Assembly (NCBI RefSeq): GCF_012275535.1
Contig: NZ_JAAVTK010000001.1
Coordinates: forward strand, 434,001-498,000
Reading direction: 5' to 3'
DNA length: 64,000 nt
Source: Hymenobacter artigasi
GTDB taxonomy: Bacteria > Bacteroidota > Bacteroidia > Cytophagales > Hymenobacteraceae
Made by a program: the position numbers and the translations under genes. Every line of letters begins with the position of its first letter. Position 1 is the first letter of the stretch. This document shows, piece after piece, positions 44,581 through 54,900 of this stretch. The notes beneath the pieces are model-generated. The model searched no databases. It was not told the DNA's origin and saw only the letters and a list, made by a program, of their open reading frames with translations.

Positions 44581-45309
44581 ATGAGCAACTCAACCCTCAA
44601 CCCTCAGAACTCAACCCTTCCACCCGCCCTCATCTTCGACATGGACGGCGTGCTCGTCGACAATACGCCCGTGCAGGCCCGCGCCTTCCAGCTCCTCTTC
44701 CGCGACCTCGGCCTCACGACCAAAGCCCTGCCCCTGCTCAAGCGCCTCAACGGCATGCCCGCCGGCGAGATTATTCAGCACGTCTTCCGCCATCCCATCC
44801 CCAAAAAGCAGCTCGACAGCTACGCCGAGCAGCGCGAGTTCCTCTACCGCACCCTGTACTGGGACAAGCGCCGCGCCCTGCCCGGCCTCGTTGATTTCCT
44901 GAAAGCTGCCCGCGCTGAGGGTCACAAAATCGGCCTCGGCACCGGCTCGGGCGGCCCCACGCTCAGCTACATCCTCGACCACCTCGACCTGCGCCGCTAC
45001 TTCGACGTGGTAGTCGGCAAAGACGACGTGCCCAGGGGCAAGCCCCACCCCGACACCTATTCCCGCACCGCCGCCAAGCTGGGCGTAGCGCCCGAAAACT
45101 GCATCGTGTTCGAAGATGCCGTGCTGGGCGAGCAGGCCGCCTACCGCGCCGGCATGCGCTGCGTGGCCGTGACGACTTCCCTGAAAGCAAAGGATTTTCA
45201 GGCCCCACTCACTACCATCAACGACTTCACCACCCTCACGCCCGCCCAGCTCCTAGAGATGCTGGCGCAGCAGCCCGACGTGCCCCAGCCACAAAAGCGG
45301 CGCGGCTGA
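44581..45309 (+). CDS. HAD-superfamily phosphatase (beta-phosphoglucomutase-like)
   Basis: A 242-residue enzyme. Motif I IFDMDGVLVDN has the catalytic D20 and D22, motif II is GLGTGSGGP, and motifs III/IV include GKPHPDTY and CIVFEDAVLGEQAA. A helical cap lies between motifs I and II. It is probably a phosphosugar phosphatase or mutase. The first ~14 residues (MSNSTLNPQNSTLP) are encoded by a CTCAACC simple repeat (44588-44620) and are unlike the family. An internal start is possible, but no ATG precedes the FDMDGV strand other than this one. Confidence 0.92.
   Translation: MSNSTLNPQNSTLPPALIFDMDGVLVDNTPVQARAFQLLFRDLGLTTKALPLLKRLNGMPAGEIIQHVFRHPIPKKQLDSYAEQREFLYRTLYWDKRRALPGLVDFLKAARAEGHKIGLGTGSGGPTLSYILDHLDLRRYFDVVVGKDDVPRGKPHPDTYSRTAAKLGVAPENCIVFEDAVLGEQAAYRAGMRCVAVTTSLKAKDFQAPLTTINDFTTLTPAQLLEMLAQQPDVPQPQKRRG
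44588..44620. repeat. CTCAACC simple repeat at the start of the HAD gene
   Basis: Imperfect copies of CTCAACC are translated as STLNPQNSTL. They mirror the repeat in the divergent phosphatase gene (44375-44407). Confidence 0.8.
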
Positions 45310-45330
45310 TACTGCAATGCCCGAAACAAA

Positions 45331-45361
45331 GCAGGCCCCGACGTTGAACGCCGGGGCCTGC
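45331..45361 (-). terminator. Terminator of the FG-GAP/T9SS giant gene
   Basis: A 13-pair stem (45331-45343 with 45349-45361) has one mismatch. The minus-strand tail is TTTGTTT. It lies 26 bases after the leftward gene and may also end the HAD transcript. Confidence 0.65.
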
Positions 45362-45387
45362 TGATGCGATAGTGGCGGCGTAGGAGC

Positions 45388-48300
45388 TTACTCCACCGTC
45401 AGGCGCACCGCTTTAGTGCCGGCGCGCACCACGTACACGCCCGCCGGCAGCCCTACCGGCAGCGCCAGCGCGGCCGTGCCCGTGGCGTCGGCCGGAGCTG
45501 AAGTCACCTGGCGGCCCAGGGCGTCATACACCGTAACCAGCGTGCCGGGCAGCGCCCCCGTGAGCGTGGCCGTGCCGGCGTGGGCCGGGTTGGGGTACAG
45601 CGCCAGCCCGGCGGCCGCGCCCGATAGCCCCACCGTACGCACGGGCGAGTAGCTGAACGTGCCATCCGCATCGACCTGCCGCAGGCGGTAGTAAATAGGG
45701 GCTTGGGGACTTAGGGGCTTGGGGACCTGGTTATCCAGGAGGCCGTAGGTGCGGGGGCTGCTGCTGCTGCCCGCCGCCGCCACCGTGCCCACGCGCCCGA
45801 ACGTGCGGCCATCGAGGCTGCGCTCCACCTCAAAGACCAGGCTGTTCTTCTCGCTGGCCGTGGCCCAGGCCAGGCGCACGGCGGCCGGGCCGGCGGCCGT
45901 GGCGGTGAAGGCCGCCAGCTCGACGGGCAGGGGCGCGGGGCCCTGGTTCAGGCGCACGATGAGCGCGTTGCTGCTGGAAATGGCCAGGGCATCCAAGTCG
46001 CCGTCGTTGTCTACGTCGCCCAGCACCACCATCGCGAGCATTCCGGTCACGGCCGGGTTGGGGTTGGTGAAGGGGGCCGCGAAGGTGCCGCTGCCGTTGT
46101 TGAGGCGCACGCTCAGGCTGCCGGAATTGTTGGCCGTGAGCAGGTCGAGGTCGCCGTCGCCGTCCACGTCGCCCAGCGCGGCAAAGTTGGGGTTGGTGCC
46201 GGTGGGCACATCGGTGCGGGTGCCCAGGCTGCCCGTGCCGTCGTTGCGCAGCACCGTGGCCACGTTGGTGCCCGAGCCGGCCACGGCCAGGTCCAGGTCG
46301 CCGTCGCCGTCGAGGTCGCCCAGCACCAGGCCGTTGGGCCCGGCGGCCACGGCCACTTCCGCATTGGCAGCCGGCGCGCTAAAGCCCCCCGTCCCATCGT
46401 TGAGGCGCACGCTCACCGTATTGGCGCTGATATTGCCCGTGGCGAAGTCCAGGTCGCCGTCGCCGTCGAGGTCGCCCAGGGCCACGCTATACGGGCCATT
46501 GCCCACTGCTACTTCGGCCCCCGTGGCCGGGGCGCTGAAGACGCCGCTGCCGTTGTTGAGGCGCACGCTCACCGTGTTGGCCGAGCCATTGGATACCACA
46601 AAGTCGAGGTCGCCGTCGCCGTCCACGTCGCCCGGGGCCACAATGGTGGGCAGGCTGCCAACCGGCACGTTCTGGCTGCCGCTGAAGCCGCCGCTGCCGT
46701 CGTTGAGGCGCACGTTGAGGGTAGCCGTGCTGCCCACGCCCACCAGCAGGTCGAGGTCGCCGTCGCCGTCCACGTCGGCCAGGGCCAGGCACACCGGCTG
46801 GGCGCCGACGCTCACCTCCGGCGCCGGCACGAAGGTGCCGGTGCCGGTACCCAGGCGCACGCTCACGGTGCCCGCGCCGTAGTTCGCCGTCACCACGTCC
46901 GGGTAGCCGTCACCGTTCACGTCGCCGGTGGCTAGGCACTGCGGATTGAGGCCCACGGCCGGGGCCGAGCCGGGCTGGAAGTCGCCCCGGCCCGGGCCGC
47001 TCACTGCCGTCGTGAACTGGTACACGCGCTTGCCGGCGGCCAGCCCGCCCGCCCCCAGCACGCCGGCCGGCAGGGTCACGCTCACCACTTCGCCGGGGGC
47101 GAAGCTGGTGCGCGGCGTGCCGGCCGTGGCCGCGAAGCTGGCCGTGCTGCCGGCCACCGCCACCGCGCCGGCCTTGCGGCCCCCAAGCTGGGCCGAAAAC
47201 ACCCGCATGGTGCCAGCCGAGGCCGCCGTGACCGGCTCCGTGAAGGTGATGGCCACGGCCGAGCCCGACGGGGGGGCGGTGCGGGCATTGGCGGCCGGGC
47301 TGGTGCCGGCCACGGCCAGTCGCACCGTGAAGGCGGTGCTGGCCACGCTGGGGCCGCCGGGCGTGGTCACGCTGATGCTTTGGGTGGGGCTGGCCCCGGC
47401 CGGCACCACGAAGGTGCAGGTGGTGGCCGTGACGGCGGTGGGCGACACGGCCACGCCGTTCACCGCCACCACGGTGGCCCCGGTGAGGTAGGTGCCGGTG
47501 AGGGTGACAACCGTGCCGGCCACGCCGCTGGTGGGCGCGAGGCTGCTGATGGTGGGCACCGGCACCACCTGGCGCAGCACCGACACCGTGTTGCTGCCAT
47601 TGCTGGCTGCCAACAGGTCGGGGCGGCCGTCGCCGTCCAGGTCGCCCATGCTCACCGAAAGCGGATTCGTGCCGGTGGCGAAATCGGCTTTGGCGGCAAA
47701 GCCGACCGTGCCCGCCGCGCCCGTGTTGCGCAGCACCGATACCGTGGCGCTGCTGTAGTTGCCCACGGCCAGGTCGGGCCGGCCGTCGCCGTCCAAGTCG
47801 CCCATGCTCACCGAGCGGGGACTCGTGCCGGTGGCAAAGTCGGCTTTGGTGGCGAAGCTGACCGTGCCCGCCGTGCTGGTATTGCGCAGCACCGACACGG
47901 TGCTGCTGCCACTGTTGGCCACGGCCAGGTCGGGCCGGCCGTCGCCGTCCACGTCGCCGATGCTCACCGAGTAGGGCACGCTGCCGGTGGCAAAGTCCAC
48001 TTTCGCGGCGAAATCAATGGTGCTCCCCGCGCTGGTGTTGCGCAGCACCGACACCGTATTGCTGCCATAGTTGGCCACCGCCAGGTCGGGCCGGCCGTCG
48101 CCGTCCACGTCGCCCATGCTCACCGAAAGCGGATTCGTGCCGGTGGCGAAATCGGCTTTGGTGGCGAAGCTGACCGTGCCCGCCGCGCTGGTATTGCGCA
48201 GTACCGATACCGTAGCGCTGCCACTGTTGGCCACGGCCAGGTCGGGCCGGCCGTCGGCGTCCAGGTCGCCCGTGCTCACCGAGTAGGGATACAAGCCAAC

Positions 48301-51300
48301 GGCGAAATCGACTTTGGCGGCGAAGCTGACGGTGCCCGCCGTGCCCGTGTTACGCAGCACCGACACCGTGCTGCTGCCGTAGTTGGCCACCGCCAGGTCG
48401 GGCCGGCCGTCGCCGTCCACGTCGCCGATGCTCACCGCAATGGGAGTCGTGCCGGTGGCAAAATCGACTTTCGCCGCGAAGCTGACCGTGCCGGCCGCGC
48501 TGGTGTTGCGCAGCACCGACACGGTGGTGCTGCTACTGTTGGCCACCACCAGGTCGGGCAGGCCGTCGCCGTCCACGTCCCCGATGCTGACCGAGTAGGG
48601 CACGCTGCCGGTGGCAGCGTCCACTTTGGCGGCGAAGGCCACGGCCCCGCTCAGCGTCACCACAAAGGGCTGGCGGGCGTAGGCCGTCAGGGCGGTGGCC
48701 AGGTTAGTTACGGTGGGGTACTCGTAGGTGGTGCCCGGCGGCACGGTCACGCTCAGGCTGGTGGCGCCGGCCGCCGTCACGGCCGCCCGCGTGGCTCCGA
48801 AGAACACCACGTTCTGCCCCGCCACGGTGTTGAAGCCCGTGCCCGTGATGGTGACGCTGGTGCCCACCGGCCCGCTGGTGGGCGCGAAGCTGCTGATGAC
48901 CAGCGGCACCACTTGGCGCAGCACCGACACCAGGTTGGTGCCGATGGTAGCCACCGCCAGGTCGGGCCGACCATCCCCATCCAGGTCGCCGATGCTTACC
49001 CAATAGGGACTATTGTCGGTGACGAAATCGACTCTGGCCGCGAAGCTGACCGTGCCCGCCGCGCCCGTGTTGCGCAGCACCGATACCAGGCCATTGTTGG
49101 TCACGGCCAGGTCGGGCCGGCCGTCGCCGTCCACGTCGCCCATGCTCACCGCAATGGGAGTCGTGCCGGTGGCGAAGTCGGTTTTGGGGGCGAAGCCGAC
49201 CGTGCCCGCCGTGCTGGTATTGCGCAGCACCGACACCGTATTGTCGCTGTAGTTGGCCGAAACCAGGTCGGGTTGGCCGTCGCCGTCCACGTCGCCCATG
49301 CTCACCGCAAGTGGTCTCGTGCCGGTGGCGAAATCGGCTTTGGGGGCGAAGCTGACCGCGCCCGCCGCGCCCGTGTTGCGCAGCACCGACACCGTGGCGC
49401 TGCTGTAGTTGCCCACGGCCAGGTCGGGCCGGCCGTCGCCGTCCACGTCGCCCATGCTCACCGAGCGGGGACTCGTGCCGGTGGCAAAGTCGGCTTTGGT
49501 GGCGAAGCTGACCGTGCCCGTCGTGCCCGTGTTGCGCAGCACCGACACGGTGGCGCTGCCACTGTTGGCCACCACCAGGTCGGGCTGGCCATCCCCGTCC
49601 ACATCCCCGATGCTGACCGAGCGGGGAAACGAGCCAACGGCGAAATCGACTCTGGCGGCGAAGCTGACGGTGCCCGCCGTGCTGGTGTTGCGCAGCACCG
49701 ACACCGTGCTGCTGCTGTAGTTGACCACGGCCAGGTCGGGCCGGCCGTCGCCGTCCACGTCGCCCACGCTCACCGCAATGGGACTGGAGCCGGTGGCGAA
49801 ATCGACTTTCGCCGCGAAGCTGACCGTGCCCACCGTGCTGGTGTTGCGCAGCACCGACACCGTATTGTCGCTGTAGTTGGCCGAAACCAGGTCGGGCCGG
49901 CCGTCGCCGTCCACGTCGCCGATGCTCACCGCAACGGGACTGGAGCCAGTGGCAATACTCGCTTTGGCGGCGAAGGCCACGGCCCCGCTCAGCGTCACCA
50001 CGAAGGGCTGGCGGGCGTAGGCCGTCAAGGCGTTGGCTAGGTTGGTTACGGTGGGGTACTGGTAGGTGGTGCCCGGCGGCACGGTCACGCTCAGGCTGGT
50101 GGCGCTGGCTGCCGTCACGGCCGCCCGCGTGGCTCCGAAGAGCACCACGTTCTGCCCCGCCACGGTGTTGAAGCCCGTGCCCGTGATGGTGACGCTGGTG
50201 CCCACCGGCCCACTGGTGGGCGCAAAGCTGCTGATGACCGGCACCACCACGACCGTGAACGTGCTGGTGGCCGAGCTGGCGCTCACGAGCTGGCCGCTGG
50301 CCTGGGCCGTGGCGGCTACCGAGTGGCTGCCCTGCGCCAGGGCCGTGGGCTGTCCCAGCGAGAAGGTGCCGCCCGCCGTGGCCGTGGTGGTGGTGCCCAG
50401 CAGGCTGCCATCTACGTACAGGCGCACCGTGCTGCCGGCCGGGGCCGTGCCGCTGTAGGTGGGCGTGGCGGTAGTTACCGTGCCGCTGTTGGCGGGCGCG
50501 CTCACGGCGGGAGTGGCCGTGGCGGTGGGAGCAATGGCCGTGATGGTCATGGCCCCGTTGGCGGGCACTGCACTGGTGCTGTAGCTGATGGTGGTGCTGC
50601 CCGCCATTACCCACGACGAGCCGCCGCCACCGCCGCCGCCGGAGGCACTGCCGCCGCTGCCCCCCTGGCCGCCGCCGCCGCCGCCATAGTAGCCGCCGCC
50701 CCCGCTGCCCCCGACCCCGGTATTGGTACCGCCCACGCTGGCCGCCCCGGCCGAAGCACCCGTTGCCCCCGCCCCGGCGGCGGTGCTTGTAGCGCCGCCC
50801 CCCGCATACGCCGCCCCGGCTGCATAGCCGTTGGCCCCGGTGGGGGTGCCCCCGCTGCCGCCGGCATAATAGGCATCGAGCGCAACAGAATAGCCCTCGG
50901 CCCCGCCGCCGCCGGCCACCAGCAGCGCGTTGCGGCTGGTGAGGTAGTCGCCGGTGCTGGTGCCCGTGCGCCGCAGGTCGGTGGCGCCGCCGCCCCGGCC
51001 GCTGCTGCCACTGCCGCCCCCGCCGTTGTAGCCGTACGGAATGGAGTTGCCGCCGCCGCCAGGGCCGCTTGGGCTGCCCGTGCCGCCCACTTCCACGCGC
51101 AGGCTTTCGCCGGGCGTGACCGCCACGGTGGCCTGCACCACGGCCCCGTGGTAGGCCCCCGTGGCCACTACGGCCAGCTGGGTAATGCCCGCCGGCACTA
51201 CGTAGCTCTGGGTGCCGCCGGTGCAGGCGAAGGAGGTGGTCTGGGCCCGGGCCAGCCCCGGCAGGGCCAGCAGCAGGGCCAGCAGCAGCCGGGTAACGAC

Positions 51301-51363
51301 GGTTGCGGACGCGGGCGGGCCCAGGTGCGCCGGTTGCCCGGTGGCAGTGCAGCAGTTTTTCAT
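45388..51363 (-). CDS. Giant T9SS-exported protein with three seven-unit FG-GAP blocks
   Basis: A 1,991-residue protein from the ATG at 51363. The signal peptide (VVTRLLLALLLALPGLARAQ) is followed by a Gly-rich region (about 45-255). Then come an Ig-like domain, an IPT/TIG domain (SFAPTSGPVGTSVTITGTGF) with seven FG-GAP repeats, and a near-identical second IPT/TIG with seven more. A third TIG, an SbsA-type Ig-like domain (about 1420-1520) and a third FG-GAP block of seven follow. FG-GAP units carry Ca2+-binding DVDGDGRPD or DVDGDGDLD. The C-terminal T9SS sorting domain begins LALYPNPAHAGTATL. A simple-repeat-derived insert KPLSPQAP sits just before it. The function is probably surface adhesion or ligand binding. 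Confidence 0.9.
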   Translation of the reverse strand: MKNCCTATGQPAHLGPPASATVVTRLLLALLLALPGLARAQTTSFACTGGTQSYVVPAGITQLAVVATGAYHGAVVQATVAVTPGESLRVEVGGTGSPSGPGGGGNSIPYGYNGGGGSGSSGRGGGATDLRRTGTSTGDYLTSRNALLVAGGGGAEGYSVALDAYYAGGSGGTPTGANGYAAGAAYAGGGATSTAAGAGATGASAGAASVGGTNTGVGGSGGGGYYGGGGGGQGGSGGSASGGGGGGGSSWVMAGSTTISYSTSAVPANGAMTITAIAPTATATPAVSAPANSGTVTTATPTYSGTAPAGSTVRLYVDGSLLGTTTTATAGGTFSLGQPTALAQGSHSVAATAQASGQLVSASSATSTFTVVVVPVISSFAPTSGPVGTSVTITGTGFNTVAGQNVVLFGATRAAVTAASATSLSVTVPPGTTYQYPTVTNLANALTAYARQPFVVTLSGAVAFAAKASIATGSSPVAVSIGDVDGDGRPDLVSANYSDNTVSVLRNTSTVGTVSFAAKVDFATGSSPIAVSVGDVDGDGRPDLAVVNYSSSTVSVLRNTSTAGTVSFAARVDFAVGSFPRSVSIGDVDGDGQPDLVVANSGSATVSVLRNTGTTGTVSFATKADFATGTSPRSVSMGDVDGDGRPDLAVGNYSSATVSVLRNTGAAGAVSFAPKADFATGTRPLAVSMGDVDGDGQPDLVSANYSDNTVSVLRNTSTAGTVGFAPKTDFATGTTPIAVSMGDVDGDGRPDLAVTNNGLVSVLRNTGAAGTVSFAARVDFVTDNSPYWVSIGDLDGDGRPDLAVATIGTNLVSVLRQVVPLVISSFAPTSGPVGTSVTITGTGFNTVAGQNVVFFGATRAAVTAAGATSLSVTVPPGTTYEYPTVTNLATALTAYARQPFVVTLSGAVAFAAKVDAATGSVPYSVSIGDVDGDGLPDLVVANSSSTTVSVLRNTSAAGTVSFAAKVDFATGTTPIAVSIGDVDGDGRPDLAVANYGSSTVSVLRNTGTAGTVSFAAKVDFAVGLYPYSVSTGDLDADGRPDLAVANSGSATVSVLRNTSAAGTVSFATKADFATGTNPLSVSMGDVDGDGRPDLAVANYGSNTVSVLRNTSAGSTIDFAAKVDFATGSVPYSVSIGDVDGDGRPDLAVANSGSSTVSVLRNTSTAGTVSFATKADFATGTSPRSVSMGDLDGDGRPDLAVGNYSSATVSVLRNTGAAGTVGFAAKADFATGTNPLSVSMGDLDGDGRPDLLAASNGSNTVSVLRQVVPVPTISSLAPTSGVAGTVVTLTGTYLTGATVVAVNGVAVSPTAVTATTCTFVVPAGASPTQSISVTTPGGPSVASTAFTVRLAVAGTSPAANARTAPPSGSAVAITFTEPVTAASAGTMRVFSAQLGGRKAGAVAVAGSTASFAATAGTPRTSFAPGEVVSVTLPAGVLGAGGLAAGKRVYQFTTAVSGPGRGDFQPGSAPAVGLNPQCLATGDVNGDGYPDVVTANYGAGTVSVRLGTGTGTFVPAPEVSVGAQPVCLALADVDGDGDLDLLVGVGSTATLNVRLNDGSGGFSGSQNVPVGSLPTIVAPGDVDGDGDLDFVVSNGSANTVSVRLNNGSGVFSAPATGAEVAVGNGPYSVALGDLDGDGDLDFATGNISANTVSVRLNDGTGGFSAPAANAEVAVAAGPNGLVLGDLDGDGDLDLAVAGSGTNVATVLRNDGTGSLGTRTDVPTGTNPNFAALGDVDGDGDLDLLTANNSGSLSVRLNNGSGTFAAPFTNPNPAVTGMLAMVVLGDVDNDGDLDALAISSSNALIVRLNQGPAPLPVELAAFTATAAGPAAVRLAWATASEKNSLVFEVERSLDGRTFGRVGTVAAAGSSSSPRTYGLLDNQVPKPLSPQAPIYYRLRQVDADGTFSYSPVRTVGLSGAAAGLALYPNPAHAGTATLTGALPGTLVTVYDALGRQVTSAPADATGTAALALPVGLPAGVYVVRAGTKAVRLTVE
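47590..50240 (-). repeat. Duplicated TIG + seven FG-GAP segment within the giant gene
   Basis: Two direct copies of about 1.32 kb (roughly 48925-50240 and 47590-48905) each hold one IPT/TIG domain and seven 156-base FG-GAP units. The units are very similar at the DNA level, consistent with recent duplication and conversion. Confidence 0.8.
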
Positions 51364-51506
51364 AAGCAGGACCAAGAACCAGTCGGATACATCCTTCGGG
51401 TTCGCCTCCTGACCAGGAAAGCCTGCCGCAATTAATTCGAGATATATAGATACAACTGTAAAGGTAGCAGCTATACCTGCGTAGAAGCTGTTTAGAAAGC
51501 GCCGTG

Positions 51507-51607
51507 GCTCCGGTCCGACCGCCCTAGGCGGTCGGACCGGTTGTCGTGCGGACGGAACCGGTGGTTTTTAGACCGGTACCGTCCGCGAAAAGCGGTCGGA
51601 CCGGAGC
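51507..51607. repeat. Palindromic repeat, family B, copy 2
   Basis: Outer arms of 16 bp (51507-51522 and 51592-51607) enclose a CCTAGG-centred palindrome (51510-51540) and a further hairpin (GCGGACGG with CCGTCCGC). The left part closely matches the arm at 10287, with CCGACC for CTGACC. Confidence 0.85.
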
Positions 51608-51902
51608 ATACGTCGAATATCAGATTACTTATGCACGACTACCTAATCAGAAACAAGTCTGGAAACCTTTCTACGCCCCGCACCTACCGCGCCGCCGGCC
51701 CCCGCCTTCGGCCCCGGCCCCGGAGGCCCGGCCTGGGGCCGCCCGCCCCCGCCGGCCTCGCGGCGCATGCGCTAGCCCCGGACGACCTCACGGCCCTGCG
51801 CCAGCGGGCGGCGGGGCACCTTCGCTAGCCGCCTGGCCGAGCTATAGGCGGCGCGTCCGGCCGGGGGCCGGGGAGAAGGTGCCCACCCCGCCCCCACCCC
51901 CA
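51608..51902. other. Non-coding gap between two giant T9SS genes
   Basis: With the flanking stretch this gap runs from 51364 to 51959 and holds the family B repeat and a terminator. The remainder is very G+C-rich from about 51680 and has no supported gene. Short open frames there show no family features. Confidence 0.5.
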
Positions 51903-51935
51903 CAAAAAAAGGCCCCGATGCACAGCATCGGGGCC
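51903..51935 (-). terminator. Rho-independent terminator of the lectin/FG-GAP giant gene
   Basis: A perfect 11-pair stem (51911-51921 with 51925-51935) has a 3-base loop and is followed on the minus strand by seven T. Confidence 0.88.
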
Positions 51936-51959
51936 TCCTTCAGGCAGTAGCGAAGGCTA

Positions 51960-54900
51960 CTATTCCACCACCAGGCGCAGGGAGTGGGGGCCGCTGCGCA
52001 CCACGTACACGCCCGAAGCCAGGCCGGTAGGCAGCGCCAGGGCGGCGGTACCGGTGGCATCGGCCGTGGCGGCCGTCACCTGGCGGCCCAGCGCGTCGAA
52101 CACCGTCACCAGGGTGCCGGGCTGCGCCCCCGTGAGGGTGGCAGCCGCGTGGGCCGGGTTGGGGTACAGGGCCAGCGTCGTCTCGCCGCTCAGCGCCACG
52201 CTACGCACCACCGAGTAGGTAGCAGTGCCATCCAGGTCTACCTGCCGCAGGCGGTAGTAGAGGGCCGGCTGGCCGGCGGGCAGTTTGCCATCGAGCAGGG
52301 CGTAGGCTTTCGGGGCAGTGCTACTGCCGGCCGCCGCCACCGTGCCCAGCCGCTCAAACGCGCGGCCGTCGAGGCTGCGCTCCACGTCGAAGAACGCGCT
52401 GTTCTTCTCCGAGGCCGTGGCCCACTTGAGCTGCACGGCCGTCTTGCCGGCCAGCGTGGCCGTAAAGTCGCTCAGCTCCACGGGCAGCGGGTTGGCCGTG
52501 TTGCCCAGCGTCCAGATGGAGAAGTCGCTGATGCCGGTTTTGGTCACTACATTGGGGCCGGCCGTGGTGGAGCGCTGCTGCTGCCAGGGGCCGGTGAGGG
52601 CCGTGGTAGACTTGTACATCGCCAGGTTGGCCACCGCGATGCCGTTGAGCTCGTGGGTGAAGTAGGCGAAGGCCAGCGTCACGTTCAGGCCGGTGTTCAC
52701 GGCGGGTTGAATGTCGAAGTAGCGCTGCACGCTCTGGCTGGTGCCGGCCCCGGTCAGGGCCGTGCCGGTGACGCGGGTAAGCAGCGTGCTGCCGGGGGCA
52801 GTGGAGCCGGCGGCGGGCGTCAGCGTGAGTCCCAGGCCACTGAAGGCCTGCGCCGCGCCGGCAGTCAGTACCCGGTTCATCACCACTTTGCCATTCACGT
52901 AGCTGGTTTCGCTCTCGCTGATGGCGGCCGAGCTGCCCATGTTCACCTGGTAGCTGGCAGTGGTGGTGAGCGTGCCGCTGGTCAGCGTCAGGCCCGCGTT
53001 GATGGTCAGGGTCTGGCCCAGCTGCACGGTGCCGCTGGCTTTGTTCACTACCACGGTGCTGAAGGCCGTGGAGGCCGTGCCGCCCAGCGCCTGGGTGGCC
53101 CCGGTGCCCACAAAGGCCACGGTGCCCGTGAGGGTAGCGGTGCCGCCGTTGTTGGTCCAGTCGCCGTTCACCTGCAGGGTGGCGCCGCTGGCCACGGTCA
53201 GGCTGGCGCCGCTGGCCAGGGTCAGGCTTTTGGCAGCCCCGGTGCCGGTGGCCAGCAGCGGGTAGGTGGCGGGGCTCACCACGGGAATCACCACATCGGT
53301 CGTGGCCGAGGGCACGGTGCCGTACTGCCAGTTGCTGCAGTCGGTCCAGCTGCTGCTGCTGGTGCCCAGCCAGGTAGCCACGGTGGGCGCGGGCGAGGTC
53401 ACGGTCACGAAAGCCGACTGCGTGGTGGTGTTGCCGCTGGCGTCGCTCACGGCCACGGCCACGGTCTGCACGGTACCCACCTGGGCGCAGCTGAACGTGT
53501 TGGGCGTTACCACCACCGAGCTCACCCCGCAGTTGTCGGTAGCGCCGGTGTATACCTGGCTGTTGGTAACCGTAGCCGAACCGGCCGCGTTCAGCGCCAC
53601 CGTAGCCGGCTGGGTGAAGGCGCTGTTGTTGGGCACCAGAATGTAAATGCGCTTCACGGTGTAGCTGCTGGCATTGTACTGGAACGTCCAGTCGGGGTGG
53701 CCGATGCCGACCGCCTGACTGCCAATTCCAATGTTGCCGATACCGCCGCCACTGCCGGTGCCGCCCCAGTTGTTATAGGCCAGCAGGGTCTGGCCCGCCG
53801 TCACGTTGTGCACCTGAAAAGAGCCGTAGTCGCCATTATTGCTAACCTGGTCGCCAAAGTCATAGGTGCTGCCGCTGGCACCGGGCACGTTGTCGCTGTT
53901 ACCAGTGCCATAGTTCCAGCGCCACATCTCGATGCGGCCGGTGCCCAGGCTGGTACCGGTGGTCACGCCGGCATTGCTGCTGGCAAACACGTTCAGGTTG
54001 GCCACGCTCTGGCTCCAGACCTTATTGTTGGCCGTGGGATTGGGGATGCCCAGCTGGGTCAGGTTGGCGGCAAAATTGTCCATTGAGGCCCACACCCACT
54101 TGGTGCTGGTGCCGTCGTTCAGCTCCATGAAGTAGGCCACGCGCGCCGGGTTGGCAATAGCCGCGCCGGCGTTGTTCACCGTGTAAGGCACGGCGGCCAG
54201 CGCGTTGAAGTTCGCGACATTGGGCACGTCGAGCTGATAGAGCACCCCGTAGCCACCGGCCTCGGGCACATTGCTGGTAGCCAGCACGGGCGCGGCCGGC
54301 AGGGGGCCGCTACCCGCAGCAGCCGGCGCCAGGTTATCGGTCACCGTTACCGGGAAGCTGCTGCTGCTGGTGTTGCCGCTGGCATCGGTGGCGGTAGCCG
54401 TGACGGTGGTGGTGCCCACGGCGAAGAACGAGCCCGAAGCCGGGCTGTACGTCACGGTGGCGGTGCAGTTGTCGCTCACGGCCTGGGTGCCGGCCAGCGT
54501 CACGGTGGCACCGCACTGACCAGCGGCTGCGTTGGCCGCTACCGAGGCACCGGCCACGGCCGTGGCGCTGCCCCGCACAAACATGCGGTGGACGGTGCTG
54601 GCACCAGGGCCGTTCGGGTAGTCGTCTACTTCCCAGCGGTTGCTCAAGCCCTTAATGCCCCAATGGTAAGTCCCGGATTTCCAGAACGGAAATTCCGTAG
54701 CGGCACTAGTACCCTGGTTGGTGAAATATTCAACTGTTGCCGCCGGCAGGTTGGCCGTGTGGCCGGGCAGCGCCGTGAAGCTGCTGCCGATGCCCGTCAT
54801 GGAGCCGGTGCCGGTTTTGAGGTAGCTGAGTACGCCGGCCAGCGAGGTTTTGAAGTGGATGATGCGGGCGTGGGCCGAGGTCTGGCCGTAGAAGCGCACT

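Noticed and set aside
47380..50040. An 886-codon plus-strand open frame opposite the FG-GAP gene
   Set aside because: Its periodic His/Arg/Gly-rich pattern is the antisense of the 156-base FG-GAP repeat; there is no independent evidence of coding.
47590..50240. Regular repeats that could be mistaken for a CRISPR array
   Set aside because: The period is 156 bases, the whole unit is coding (FG-GAP) and no unique spacers are present.
51541..51950. Small open frames in the gap between the two giant T9SS genes
   Set aside because: Pro/Arg/Ala-rich translations of a very G+C-rich stretch that overlap a palindromic repeat; no start signal or family features.
51984..54086. A 700-codon plus-strand open frame opposite the lectin/FG-GAP gene
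   Set aside because: Low-complexity antisense translation of a gene with clear domains on the other strand.
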